Shown in pieces: positions 8,791-15,320 of a stretch of 23,326 bases of DNA. Numbering within the stretch: position 1 is the first letter of the stretch; each line of letters opens with the position of its first letter. This stretch comes from an uncultured Hungatella sp. (GTDB lineage Bacteria > Bacillota > Clostridia > Lachnospirales > Lachnospiraceae). The stretch is from assembly GCA_910588505.1 (NCBI GenBank), contig CAJUPQ010000055.1, forward strand, positions 1 through 23,326. Reading direction: 5' to 3'. A program made the translations under genes and the position numbers. Under the pieces are notes generated by a model. That model saw nothing but the letters and a program-made list of their open reading frames with translations, was not told where the DNA came from and ran no database searches.

Positions 8791-9256
8791 TTACTATCTG
8801 GATCTGGCGGATGTGGTGGCCAGGCGGGGGACCTGCCTGCGCAGGCTTTACGGAGCGGTCATCGTGAAAAACGACGAGGTGATCTCTACAGGGTATGTGG
8901 GCGCTCCCAGAGGGAGGAAAAACTGCTCGGACCTGGGAGTGTGCGTACGCCAGAAGATGAACATCCCCAGAGGGGAGCGGTATGAACTGTGCCGCAGCGT
9001 CCATGCGGAGGCCAATGCCATCATCAGCGCGGAGCGGGAGCGGATGATCGGAAGCTCCCTGTATCTGGCGGGCAGGGAGGTGAGAACAGGGGAGTATATC
9101 GCTAATTCCTGCAGCTGCTCTATGTGCAAGAGGATGATCATTAACGCGGGGATTGAGACCGTGTATATCCGGGATGATGAGGAGCGGTATCGGGCGGTGA
9201 GCGTGAGCCAGTGGATCGAGGAGGATGAGTCTTTGACAGGAGAGTTTGGGTATTAG
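8768..9256 (+). CDS. dCMP deaminase-like zinc enzyme (ComEB family)
   Basis: Predicted to deaminate dCMP to dUMP, feeding thymidylate synthesis; related ComEB proteins sit in competence operons. The cytidine/deoxycytidylate deaminase fold is shown by H79-A-E81 (zinc ligand and catalytic Glu in SVHAEANAI) and by C117-S-M-C120, the other two zinc ligands. The usual Pro before the CxxC motif is replaced by Ser within an unusual CSCSMC run. YGAVIVKNDEVISTGYVGAPRG is the expected substrate-side region. 162 residues is normal. The ATG at 8768 lies inside the previous gene's end (23-bp overlap). Another cytidine deaminase-type substrate is possible because of the altered PCxxC. Confidence 0.88.
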   Translation: MERRDKINYYLDLADVVARRGTCLRRLYGAVIVKNDEVISTGYVGAPRGRKNCSDLGVCVRQKMNIPRGERYELCRSVHAEANAIISAERERMIGSSLYLAGREVRTGEYIANSCSCSMCKRMIINAGIETVYIRDDEERYRAVSVSQWIEEDESLTGEFGY

Positions 9257-9268
9257 GAGGAAATGATC

Positions 9269-9595
9269 ATGACAGGCAGGATCATCGGTTTTATCATATG
9301 GCAGGCAGTGGGGCTTTTTTTCGTGGGAAACGGGCTATGGTGCTTTAAGGCGAAAAAGCCCTCAGGCTTTTGGGCTAATGCCAGGACAGCCCCCATAGAG
9401 GATGTGAGGGCATACAATAAGGCCATGGGGAGTTTATGGTGCGTCTACGGGATTGTTCTGATGATACTGGGAGTCCCCTTTCTTTTGGAAAATGGGCTGT
9501 GGATCATGTTGTCCTGCGTTGGGGTGATGGTGGAAACCATTGGGGTCATGGCGGTGTATACATTGGTTATAGAGAAAAAGTACAGAAAAGAATAA
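9269..9595 (+). CDS. Small membrane protein with three predicted helices
   Basis: 108 residues. Hydrophobic stretches at about residues 4-24 (IIGFIIWQAVGLFFVGNGLW), 50-70 (SLWCVYGIVLMILGVPFLL) and 74-98 indicate an integral membrane protein. A short soluble segment (KKPSGFWANARTAPIEDVRAYNKA) lies between the first two. I recall similar small DUF-type membrane proteins in Firmicutes but cannot name the family with certainty. AGGAGG at 9255-9260 is only 2 bases from the ATG at 9263 but 8 bases from the ATG at 9269, so 9269 is preferred. It follows the deaminase by 12 bp and is probably in the same operon. Confidence 0.72.
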   Translation: MTGRIIGFIIWQAVGLFFVGNGLWCFKAKKPSGFWANARTAPIEDVRAYNKAMGSLWCVYGIVLMILGVPFLLENGLWIMLSCVGVMVETIGVMAVYTLVIEKKYRKE

Positions 9596-9677
9596 ACATT
9601 TTTTTACTGAAATAATTTTGGCGATCCAGGGTATCCTATGGTTGTAGATCAAATTTATGTTCAGGAGGAAAACCATC

Positions 9678-9992
9678 ATGACAAAACTGGATTGCAATGT
9701 TACAAACTGTCTCCATAATTGTGATAATCACTGCTGTAAACAGGCTATCATCGTGGACGGAAGCAAGGCAAAGGATTGCTGCGATACTTGCTGCGGAAGC
9801 TTTGACGAGAATCGGGACGGGGCGTTTCACAACCTGTTTAAGACGCCGGAGAGCCGTCTGGAGGTTGACTGCGAAGCTGTCAACTGCGTCTACAACCGGG
9901 ACCGTCACTGCGAGGCGGAGCACATCGGGATCGCAGGGGACGGGGCGTCTGACGCCAGCCATACAGAGTGCGCTACGTTCCAGATGAGGTAA
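9678..9992 (+). CDS. DUF1540 protein with two Cys-rich repeats
   Basis: 104 residues made of two copies of the DUF1540 pattern (C-x3-5-C-x-N/Y-x-C followed by an I-V segment and a final C). Repeat 1 is CNVTNCLHNCDNHC and runs to TCCGSF. Repeat 2 is CEAVNCVYNRDRHC and runs to ECATF. DUF1540 proteins are common in spore-forming Clostridia; the cysteines probably bind metal, and no enzymatic role is established. AGGAGG at 9663-9668 sits nine bases from the ATG at 9678, which rejects the in-frame ATG at 9657 that precedes the ribosome site. The 82-bp gap upstream contains only an A/T-rich stretch; I see no convincing promoter. Confidence 0.9.
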   Translation: MTKLDCNVTNCLHNCDNHCCKQAIIVDGSKAKDCCDTCCGSFDENRDGAFHNLFKTPESRLEVDCEAVNCVYNRDRHCEAEHIGIAGDGASDASHTECATFQMR

Positions 9993-10145
9993 AGGTAAGC
10001 AGGCCGGTACGTCATTGCTTATCAAGAGCTATCTACTCGCAAATTAGGAGAGTATGACAGGAAGGCTGCTGTGGGATATCATGTTTCCGGAGAGAAGGGA
10101 AATGTGGTTCCTGTGGCAGTCTTTTTGATCGTTTGCCCCTCCATA

Positions 10146-10174
10146 TTTACATATCAAATGGGTGATGATAAAAT
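10146..10174 (+). promoter_or_regulatory. Promoter of the isomerase-like operon
   Basis: TTTACA (10146-10151), 17-bp spacer and TAAAAT (10169-10174), with an upstream TGA giving an extended -10. It would leave a leader of about 85 nt before the gene at 10267. The rest of the 274-bp gap (9993-10266) holds nothing I can support as a gene. Confidence 0.6.
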
Positions 10175-10266
10175 AGAGAAGTTCCAATGGACGCTTAAGA
10201 GAAAACAAAGACAGATGGCTGACAGGCAGGAAAGCCGTATGATAGCCGGGAAGGATGGGAGCAAGC

Positions 10267-11241
10267 ATGCTTGAGGTTGGAGTACAGACGAAAAACGTGG
10301 TGGATGACAGATGCCCCAGGGAGGGCTTTGAGCTGATGAGAAGTTCCGGATTTTCTTGTGGGGATTTCAGCTTAAACGGATATTTGTTAAATACATCCCT
10401 TTATCAGTCGGAATTGAATACCTTTTTCGACAGGTCTGTTGCGGAGCTGGAGAGTTTTTTTGGTCCGCACAGATCCGGAGCCAGGGAGGCCGGTATCCGG
10501 ATTAGCCAGATGCACATGCCCTATCCCAACTATGTGCCAAAGGGAAGCAGGGAGTTAAATGACTATCTCTGGAACGTGGTGGCCCCAAAGAGCATGGCGG
10601 TCTGCGCTTTTTTTGACTGTCCATATATTGTTGTTCACGGTTTTAAGCTGGCGTATTATCTGGGCTGTGAGGAGGAGGAATGGAGGCAGACCGAGGCTTT
10701 CCTGGATTCCCTTTGTCCTATGGCCAGAGAGATGGGGATCACCATATGCATCGAGAATCTCTATGAGAATCTGGGAGGCCATCTGGTGGAGGGGCCGTGC
10801 TGCGACGCAAAGAAGGCGGCAGAGCGCATTGACCGGATCAATGAGAGATATGGAGGGGAGGTGCTGGGATTTTGCTTTGATACAGGCCACGGAAACCTGG
10901 TGGGTATTGATCCGCGGCGGTTTATCACAACCCTGGGACATCGATTGAAGGTGCTGCACATCCATGACAATGACGGAGCGGCGGATCTGCACCAGATACC
11001 ATTTACCTTTACAAAGACAAGAGAGAATAAACCGTCTACAGATTGGGACGGGTTTGTGGACGGGCTTAGGGCGGTGGATTTTCAGGGAGTTTTGAGCTTT
11101 GAGACCGCGCCGGTGCTTGACGCGTTTCCAAAGCCCATGAAGGGGGAAGCGCTGTCGTTTATAGGGAAGGTCGGGAAGTATTTTGCAGAGGCGATCCAGG
11201 TGTACTCTCGGAGTCTCTTTGTGCCTGATTTTGTGAGATGA
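10267..11241 (+). CDS. Sugar phosphate isomerase/epimerase-like TIM barrel (xylose isomerase-like family)
   Basis: Predicted metal-dependent isomerase or epimerase of a sugar or polyol phosphate, cytoplasmic. The AP_endonuc_2/xylose-isomerase-like metal site is intact: E163 (CIENLYEN), D205-x-x-H208 (DTGHGN), H231/H233 (LHIHDND) and E279 (SFETA). 324 residues is a typical length. The ATG at 10267 (MLEVGVQTKN) is preferred: an AAGGA sits 11 bases before it, while for the in-frame ATG at 10255 the purine run abuts the start. It is the first gene of a two-gene operon with a paralog 145 bp downstream. The neighbouring cytidylyltransferases suggest it supplies a precursor for a surface polymer, but the substrate is not deducible. 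Confidence 0.85.
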   Translation: MLEVGVQTKNVVDDRCPREGFELMRSSGFSCGDFSLNGYLLNTSLYQSELNTFFDRSVAELESFFGPHRSGAREAGIRISQMHMPYPNYVPKGSRELNDYLWNVVAPKSMAVCAFFDCPYIVVHGFKLAYYLGCEEEEWRQTEAFLDSLCPMAREMGITICIENLYENLGGHLVEGPCCDAKKAAERIDRINERYGGEVLGFCFDTGHGNLVGIDPRRFITTLGHRLKVLHIHDNDGAADLHQIPFTFTKTRENKPSTDWDGFVDGLRAVDFQGVLSFETAPVLDAFPKPMKGEALSFIGKVGKYFAEAIQVYSRSLFVPDFVR

Positions 11242-11325
11242 TTTTTTGTCGGATGTGCATAAATTTATGAGGCGTACGTGGAACGTACGTTGATTAAATT
11301 TATGTGCATATGACGGAAAATCATC
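11237..11325 (+). repeat. Long intercistronic hairpin between the isomerase paralogs
   Basis: Two 43-nt arms (11237-11279 and 11283-11325) with a 3-nt GGA loop. 32 of 43 positions are exactly complementary; all seven transition differences become G-U pairs in the plus-strand RNA, giving 39 of 43 paired. The left arm begins inside the stop codon region of the first gene. No T-tract follows, so it is not a standard terminator. It may stabilise or process the operon mRNA or bind a protein. Confidence 0.85.
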
Positions 11326-11386
11326 CACAAAGGCAGGTGCAGGAGAGATTCCGAGCGTACATCCAGGTAGAGAGGAGGAAAGTTCC

Positions 11387-12637
11387 ATGAGAGAAGTCTG
11401 TGCCATGACAGGCGTTATTTTTAACCCGAAAAGACCGGGGCAGAGTATCCGTGAACTGAAGGCGGCAGGTATCGAGGGAGTGATGTTTGATTTTGGTATT
11501 TTTGCCGCTCCGGCGGGAGTGCTGCATGACAGAGCCCAGGAAGGGAAAAAGCTGGATCTTATAAGAAAAGCCTACGAAAAAGCCATGGGTGGATTTGCGG
11601 AAGAGGGGTTTATGCCTTCTATTGCCCGGCTCCCTTTTACAAATACACAAACAAAAGAGGAATATGAAGAAATAAACGCCATGACCCTTAAGATTAACAG
11701 GGACTGCGTCAAAGCTTGTGAGGAGGCGGGAGTCCGGGAGATCATTGTCCAGCCTCTGTTTGCGGGTGTGGAATCAGGGGAGGAGTGGAAGGTAAACCGG
11801 GAGTTTTATCTGGCCCTGGGAGAACGGTGCGGGAGGGAGGATACAAAGCTGCTGTTGACGAACCTGTGCCGTGACGTGAACGGGCACCTGACGCGGGGCG
11901 TGTGCTCTGACGGGAGGGAGGCGGCAGCCTGGATCGACGGGCTGAACAAAGAAGCGGGAAGGGAACGGTTTGGATTTTGCCTTGATCTGGGGAACTGCAA
12001 CCTTTGCGGGCAGGATATTCGGTCCATGATATTGGCCCTGGGGGAGCGGATCCGCGCGGTTGTACTCACAGAAAATGACGGGCATACCGCAGCCAGGCTT
12101 CTTCCGTTTACCAGCGCCCACAGCCGCCGATCCACCATGGACTGGCTGGGGACTGTAAGGGGGCTGCGCGAGATCGGATTTGACGGGTATCTGATCCTGG
12201 AGACGGCGGACACGACGATCTCTTTCTCCCCTCTTTTGCAGCCGTATCTGGTGCCGGTATACAAGGCGGTTCTGGATTATTTTGCAATGCAGATTAATAT
12301 AGAAAGAGATCTGAAAAAGTATGCCCATGTCGCGCTTTTCGGCGCCGGAAATATGTGCCGCAATTACATGAAGTGTTATGGAGAGAAGTATCCCCCGCTG
12401 TTTACCTGCGACAACAACCCGAAACTGTGGGGAACAAGCTTTGACGGCCTGGAGATCAAGGATCCCAGGGAGTTAAAGAGCCTTCCTTCGGACTGCGGTG
12501 TTATTATCTGTAATATGTTTTACCGTGAGATCGAGGAGCAGCTTCGGTCTATGGGAATAGAAAACATCGGATATTTTAATGATGAGTATATGCCCTCTTT
12601 TTATTTTGACAGATTGAAACGGGAAGAAGGCTTTTAG
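11387..12637 (+). CDS. Degenerate xylose-isomerase-like TIM barrel fused to a Rossmann-like domain
   Basis: Residues about 1-300 are a paralog of the upstream protein; compare GHLTRG, GFCLDLGNCNL, ENDG and LILETAD with its GHLVEG, GFCFDTGHGNL, DNDG and LSFETAP. Of the metal ligands, E163 is replaced by T158, H208 by N203 and H233 by T228; D200 and E272 remain. Residues about 314-405 are a separate Rossmann-like unit (VALFGAGNMCRNY, then CDNNPKLWGTSFDG and VIICN). A related unit is in the large protein at 20732. GAGGAGG at 11372-11378 supports the ATG at 11387. The barrel is probably non-catalytic or acts by another chemistry. The C-terminal unit resembles nucleotide- or sugar-nucleotide-binding domains attached to surface-sugar enzymes. 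Confidence 0.82.
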   Translation: MREVCAMTGVIFNPKRPGQSIRELKAAGIEGVMFDFGIFAAPAGVLHDRAQEGKKLDLIRKAYEKAMGGFAEEGFMPSIARLPFTNTQTKEEYEEINAMTLKINRDCVKACEEAGVREIIVQPLFAGVESGEEWKVNREFYLALGERCGREDTKLLLTNLCRDVNGHLTRGVCSDGREAAAWIDGLNKEAGRERFGFCLDLGNCNLCGQDIRSMILALGERIRAVVLTENDGHTAARLLPFTSAHSRRSTMDWLGTVRGLREIGFDGYLILETADTTISFSPLLQPYLVPVYKAVLDYFAMQINIERDLKKYAHVALFGAGNMCRNYMKCYGEKYPPLFTCDNNPKLWGTSFDGLEIKDPRELKSLPSDCGVIICNMFYREIEEQLRSMGIENIGYFNDEYMPSFYFDRLKREEGF

Positions 12638-12688
12638 CAGACGAGCCGGCGTAAAAAGAGTGATTTGATCCGCAAAAAACACATAAAA

Positions 12689-12730
12689 AAGGTGACCAAA
12701 AACTATAGGTTTTGGTCACTTTATTTTTTT
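12689..12730. terminator. Bidirectional rho-independent terminator
   Basis: GTGACCAAAA (12692-12701) pairs perfectly with TTTTGGTCAC (12710-12719) around an 8-nt loop, extended by weak A-T pairs. A T-rich run follows (12720-12730), and runs of A precede it (12674-12690), so it can terminate in both directions. It closes the isomerase-like operon. Confidence 0.85.
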
Positions 12731-12866
12731 CTTTATTTCTGTCTCATCATAGCATAATATCGTCAAATTTTCAAGAATCTTAATACTTTTCTTATGGAAT
12801 TCTTTTCTTATGGAATTTCACCTATTTTTTCCCATCAGCATTTTGTGACCAAAACCTATAGGTTTT
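12696..12866. repeat. Two copies of an 18-bp palindrome bracketing a T-rich spacer
   Basis: CAAAACCTATAGGTTTTG at 12849-12866 is a perfect palindrome. The copy at 12696-12713 differs by one base and forms the terminator stem. Both are preceded by GTGAC. The spacer contains a perfect 16-bp tandem repeat, CTTTTCTTATGGAATT, at 12786-12801 and 12802-12817. The second palindrome's right edge overlaps the -35 of the promoter for the TnpB-like gene. No protein-coding gene is apparent in 12638-13012. Confidence 0.8.
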
Positions 12867-12894
12867 GACAACACGCCGCAAACAGCGGTTTTAT
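12865..12894 (+). promoter_or_regulatory. Probable promoter of the TnpB-like gene
   Basis: TTGACA (12865-12870), 18-bp spacer and TTTTAT (12889-12894). The -35 overlaps the palindrome at 12849-12866 by two bases, so that palindrome could be an operator. The roughly 110-nt leader before 13013 contains short G+C-rich hairpin elements such as CGGC/GCCG near 12953. Confidence 0.45.
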
Positions 12895-13012
12895 GGAACT
12901 TTTTGGTCTGATTTTAAAATGTGGTATCCGCAGATTCGAACCATTGCCGGGTCGGCGGATCAGCCGCTAAACAGATGCCGCCGTGAGATGTCAGGAAGGA
13001 GAGATTAGCGGA

Positions 13013-14323
13013 GTGTCAAAGCCTGTCATGTGCAAGACGGTCCGTCAGTACAGCAAAGGAGTCATTCCCGAAAGGGATATGGAAAAACTCCGGGAGATCG
13101 CGGAGGATTACCGGAAGGTAAAGAACTATGTGTACGCCCGGTACGGAAGTATCGGCAGTCTCTCAAAGCTTTACCCGGGCTATACGGTTCAAAACGAGAT
13201 GACGGCCAGCGGCCTGCGCTCTGACCTGGAGATGCCGTCCGTGTATTTTTATCTCGCGGTTTTTGACGCTCTGGGGGATATCAAAGCCCAGTGGTCCAGG
13301 ACAAAGTCAAAGATCCTGGAACTGGTAGGGAAACATGAGGGGCTGTCCCCGGAGGAAAAACATTATCTCCGTTTCCTTATGAAAGTTAACAATGCCTTTG
13401 AGGCGGTGTTGAATGAAAAGGAGATCCGTCTTCCAAAAGAGCTGCAAAAGAAGCAGGAGGAGTTAGCGTCTCTTGTGGATACGGAAAAGCTGCACCGGTA
13501 TCTGTGCCGACAGGCGAGAAAGTATCATGAGAAGCAGCATACATCGGCAGCAGACGGGTTTGCCCTGTCAGAAAAGGCGTACCGATATGGGGATCATGGA
13601 ATCTATATTTCCATAAAGGAAAAGCGAAAGCGGGTCTTTGTCCCCCTGACAGACAACAACGAGTACAAGAGACAGCTGTATATCAGGCTGTATCCCGATG
13701 AGGGAAAACTGGAAGTGAGAGCGCCTGTGGATGTGGCGGTGAAAAGCCACAAGGACTACACCAATGTGGTGGGAATAGCCATGGGATATCACACTATGCT
13801 GACCACGGACCAGGGACACCGGTACGGGGAGGAACTGGGAAGGTATCAGACGGAGTACGCGGAGTGGATGAGGCGCCAGACAGGGATCTATAACCGGAAC
13901 CGGAAAGACAATCCGGGGCGGGAAAAGTATGAGGCCAGAAAGAGACGGTATACGTCGCAGCTTCACAGTTATATCAACCAGGAGCTGAACCGTTTTCTCA
14001 GGGAAGAAAAGCCGGAGGTTGTGTACATGGCTAAGCTGCCAAAGCCCTATGGGGGAGGCGTCAGCCGAAAGATCAACCATTCGGTATCCATGTGGCAGAG
14101 AGGGTATATACGCAGACGGTTGGAGTTAAAGTGCAGCCAACAGTCCGTGGAAATGGCGGAGGTGTTTGGAAAGGGGATCAGCAGCACATGCAGCAGCTGC
14201 GGAGCCAAGGGAGTGAAGGCGGACGGAATTTTTCGATGCCCCTTGTGCGGATATGAGTCTGAGGAAAAGGTTAATACTGCCCGGAATGTGAAGAAGCGCG
14301 GGACGGAAGATGAGTCGGCGTGA
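13013..14323 (+). CDS. TnpB-like (IS605 OrfB) protein with all RuvC catalytic acids replaced; TldR-type candidate
   Basis: 436 residues from a GTG start at 13013, supported by AAGGAGAG nine bases upstream (alternatives GTG 12983, ATG 13028). TnpB is the RNA-guided nuclease of IS200/IS605 elements. The C-terminal architecture is TnpB-like: RuvC strand 1, RuvC-II, a C393xxC396...C409xxC412 zinc finger and the final NTARNV helix. Each catalytic position is altered. VGIDxG is VGIAMG (A256), the VVIEDL-type motif is VVYMAKL (M339/A340), and DRDxNAARN is EEKVNTARN (K419). The scaffold is otherwise full length and in frame, so this looks like a retained nuclease-dead protein and not decay. Such proteins (TldRs) are known as RNA-guided transcriptional repressors. 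No TnpA transposase lies nearby. It sits upstream of a surface-protein operon, whose promoter is a plausible target. DNA binding and RNA use are inferred. Confidence 0.85.
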   Translation: MSKPVMCKTVRQYSKGVIPERDMEKLREIAEDYRKVKNYVYARYGSIGSLSKLYPGYTVQNEMTASGLRSDLEMPSVYFYLAVFDALGDIKAQWSRTKSKILELVGKHEGLSPEEKHYLRFLMKVNNAFEAVLNEKEIRLPKELQKKQEELASLVDTEKLHRYLCRQARKYHEKQHTSAADGFALSEKAYRYGDHGIYISIKEKRKRVFVPLTDNNEYKRQLYIRLYPDEGKLEVRAPVDVAVKSHKDYTNVVGIAMGYHTMLTTDQGHRYGEELGRYQTEYAEWMRRQTGIYNRNRKDNPGREKYEARKRRYTSQLHSYINQELNRFLREEKPEVVYMAKLPKPYGGGVSRKINHSVSMWQRGYIRRRLELKCSQQSVEMAEVFGKGISSTCSSCGAKGVKADGIFRCPLCGYESEEKVNTARNVKKRGTEDESA

Positions 14324-14743
14324 GAGTGGTCCTCACGGTTGGGGGAACTCCCTGAACTGGTGGGAGGATAAGAGATAGTTTGCAGATGATCATAAGGACA
14401 GCTGTTTGGATAAATTCCGTGGAGGGATGTGATGAGAGGAATCCCATCCGTACACAGGGATTTTACCGCAAGGACTGAATGGCAGATCCATGATAAGGCG
14501 GGTAAGACCTGCTATAGAAAAAGAAAGCACGGCATTAGAAGGCAGAACGGAAAGGGAAATCTGTACAATCTGCGTATTGGGTATGCCAAGACCTTGTGAA
14601 CATGGGAAACCATGACGTAGCGGGGAGCGAAGCGGCAGAGTCCGCATCATTGATCCTGTGTGAGGGAGAGATGACCAATGTGCCTTATTTGAAAAACAGA
14701 AATCATAGGGTCATAAATCTGTGGTTTCCATGACTGAGGTTAT
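14319..14743 (+). ncRNA. Candidate guide (omega-type) RNA region after the TnpB-like gene
   Basis: About 420 nt without a credible ORF but with many short stems. CGTGAG/CTCACG (14319-14324 with 14332-14337) spans the stop codon. Others are CTCCC/GGGAG (14348-14352 with 14362-14366), GCGGGT/ACCTGC (14498-14503 with 14507-14512), CATGG-GAAA-CCATG (14601-14614, a GNRA tetraloop) and GCGG/CCGC (14632-14635 with 14642-14645). TnpB and TldR guide RNAs overlap the 3' end of the gene and run downstream, as here. I cannot see the scaffold/guide boundary. The last 100 nt (after 14645) are less structured and are where a guide could lie. Confidence 0.4.
14689..14717 (+). promoter_or_regulatory. Possible promoter upstream of the surface operon
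   Basis: TTGAAA (14689-14694), 17-bp spacer and CATAAA (14712-14717). Weak -10, but it is the best rightward candidate between the TnpB-like gene and 14962. If used, the 167-bp inverted repeat would lie in its leader. Confidence 0.25.
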
Positions 14744-14910
14744 GCTAGTACATCATTGCATTAATTCCTAAGCAATAGTACTCGCTCTCTACGCCAGGAG
14801 CACGTCTGCGAAGCTAGATGTAGGGTCCACTACACCGTCGCTTCGCAGACGCACACCTGACGCAGATATCAAGCACTATTGCTCAGTTATTAATGCAACG
14901 ATGTACTAGC
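14744..14910 (-). repeat. 167-bp near-palindromic inverted repeat
   Basis: Arms of about 80 nt (14744-14823 and 14830-14910) with a 6-nt centre. The outer 70 positions align without gaps with 57 identities. All eight transition differences would be G-U pairs in a minus-strand RNA but mismatches in a plus-strand RNA, giving 65 of 70 paired on the minus strand. The outermost sequence is GCTAGTACATC. I see no target-site duplication, no ORF and no terminator tail. It lies between the putative guide-RNA region and the surface operon. Confidence 0.9.
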
Positions 14911-14961
14911 GCCCTGGTTTTAAGAGGAGGCCGCAGATTATGATATAGAGGGGGAACGAGG

Positions 14962-15297
14962 GTGGATTACGCGGAAATTGTCCGACTTTTTTCAGAACTC
15001 CATGGAGAGGTGAAAGATGCGCTGGAGGCAAAAGAGGCCGCGTTAGCCATGAGGCTTTTGGAACGGTGTCAGGGTGCCGCTTTGGAGTTGGGTAACCGGG
15101 TGGAGGCTGTGAGAGGCAAAGGATGCCACATGGTGGCCATACTGGAGGATTACTGCGAATTGGTCTATGAGGTCAATGAGCAGATCTGGCATGGAGAGTA
15201 CATAAACCCGGGAAAGGTTTACCGGTATCTGAACCGGTCTTTAGAACTGGTAAAGGAGAATCTGTCTTTGGAAACAGCAATACCAAAGGAGACATAA
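14962..15297 (+). CDS. Small helical-domain protein, paralog of the N-terminus of the 18294 protein
   Basis: 111 residues, soluble, mostly alpha-helical by composition. It starts at GTG 14962 after a GAGGGGGAACGAGG purine stretch. The core (LLERCQGAALELGN, then GKGCHMVAILEDYCELVYEVNEQ) aligns residue for residue with the first 100 residues of the 18294 protein (LLAQCQEGAMELGN and GEGCVVIPLLQSYCETVYEIYEQ). In related proteins I know from this group, the domain precedes a larger CDP-glycerol transferase-like part. Here it stands alone or is the remnant of a longer gene. It is the first gene of the surface operon, 24 bp before the next. Function unknown. Confidence 0.75.
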   Translation: MDYAEIVRLFSELHGEVKDALEAKEAALAMRLLERCQGAALELGNRVEAVRGKGCHMVAILEDYCELVYEVNEQIWHGEYINPGKVYRYLNRSLELVKENLSLETAIPKET

Positions 15298-15320
15298 GAA
15301 AATTAAACGAGGTGGTAGAA

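Noticed and set aside
10054..10274. Short frames starting at 10054 and 10071 upstream of the isomerase-like operon
   Set aside because: Ribosome site too close or absent, composition not protein-like, and the promoter at 10146-10174 lies across them.
13013..14323. Active IS605 transposon
   Set aside because: No TnpA gene is present, the nuclease residues are gone and no confirmed element ends can be seen.
14744..14910. Retron-like msd stem or CRISPR-like repeat
   Set aside because: No reverse transcriptase lies nearby, and there is a single inverted repeat instead of spaced direct repeats.
14744..14910. MITE insertion
   Set aside because: No target-site duplication is visible at the edges; not excluded, but unsupported without other genomic copies.
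12929..14940. Shared 9-mer CCGCAGATT before and after the TnpB-like block (12929-12937 and 14932-14940) as element boundaries
   Set aside because: A 9-base match in this span is expected by chance and the flanks do not match.
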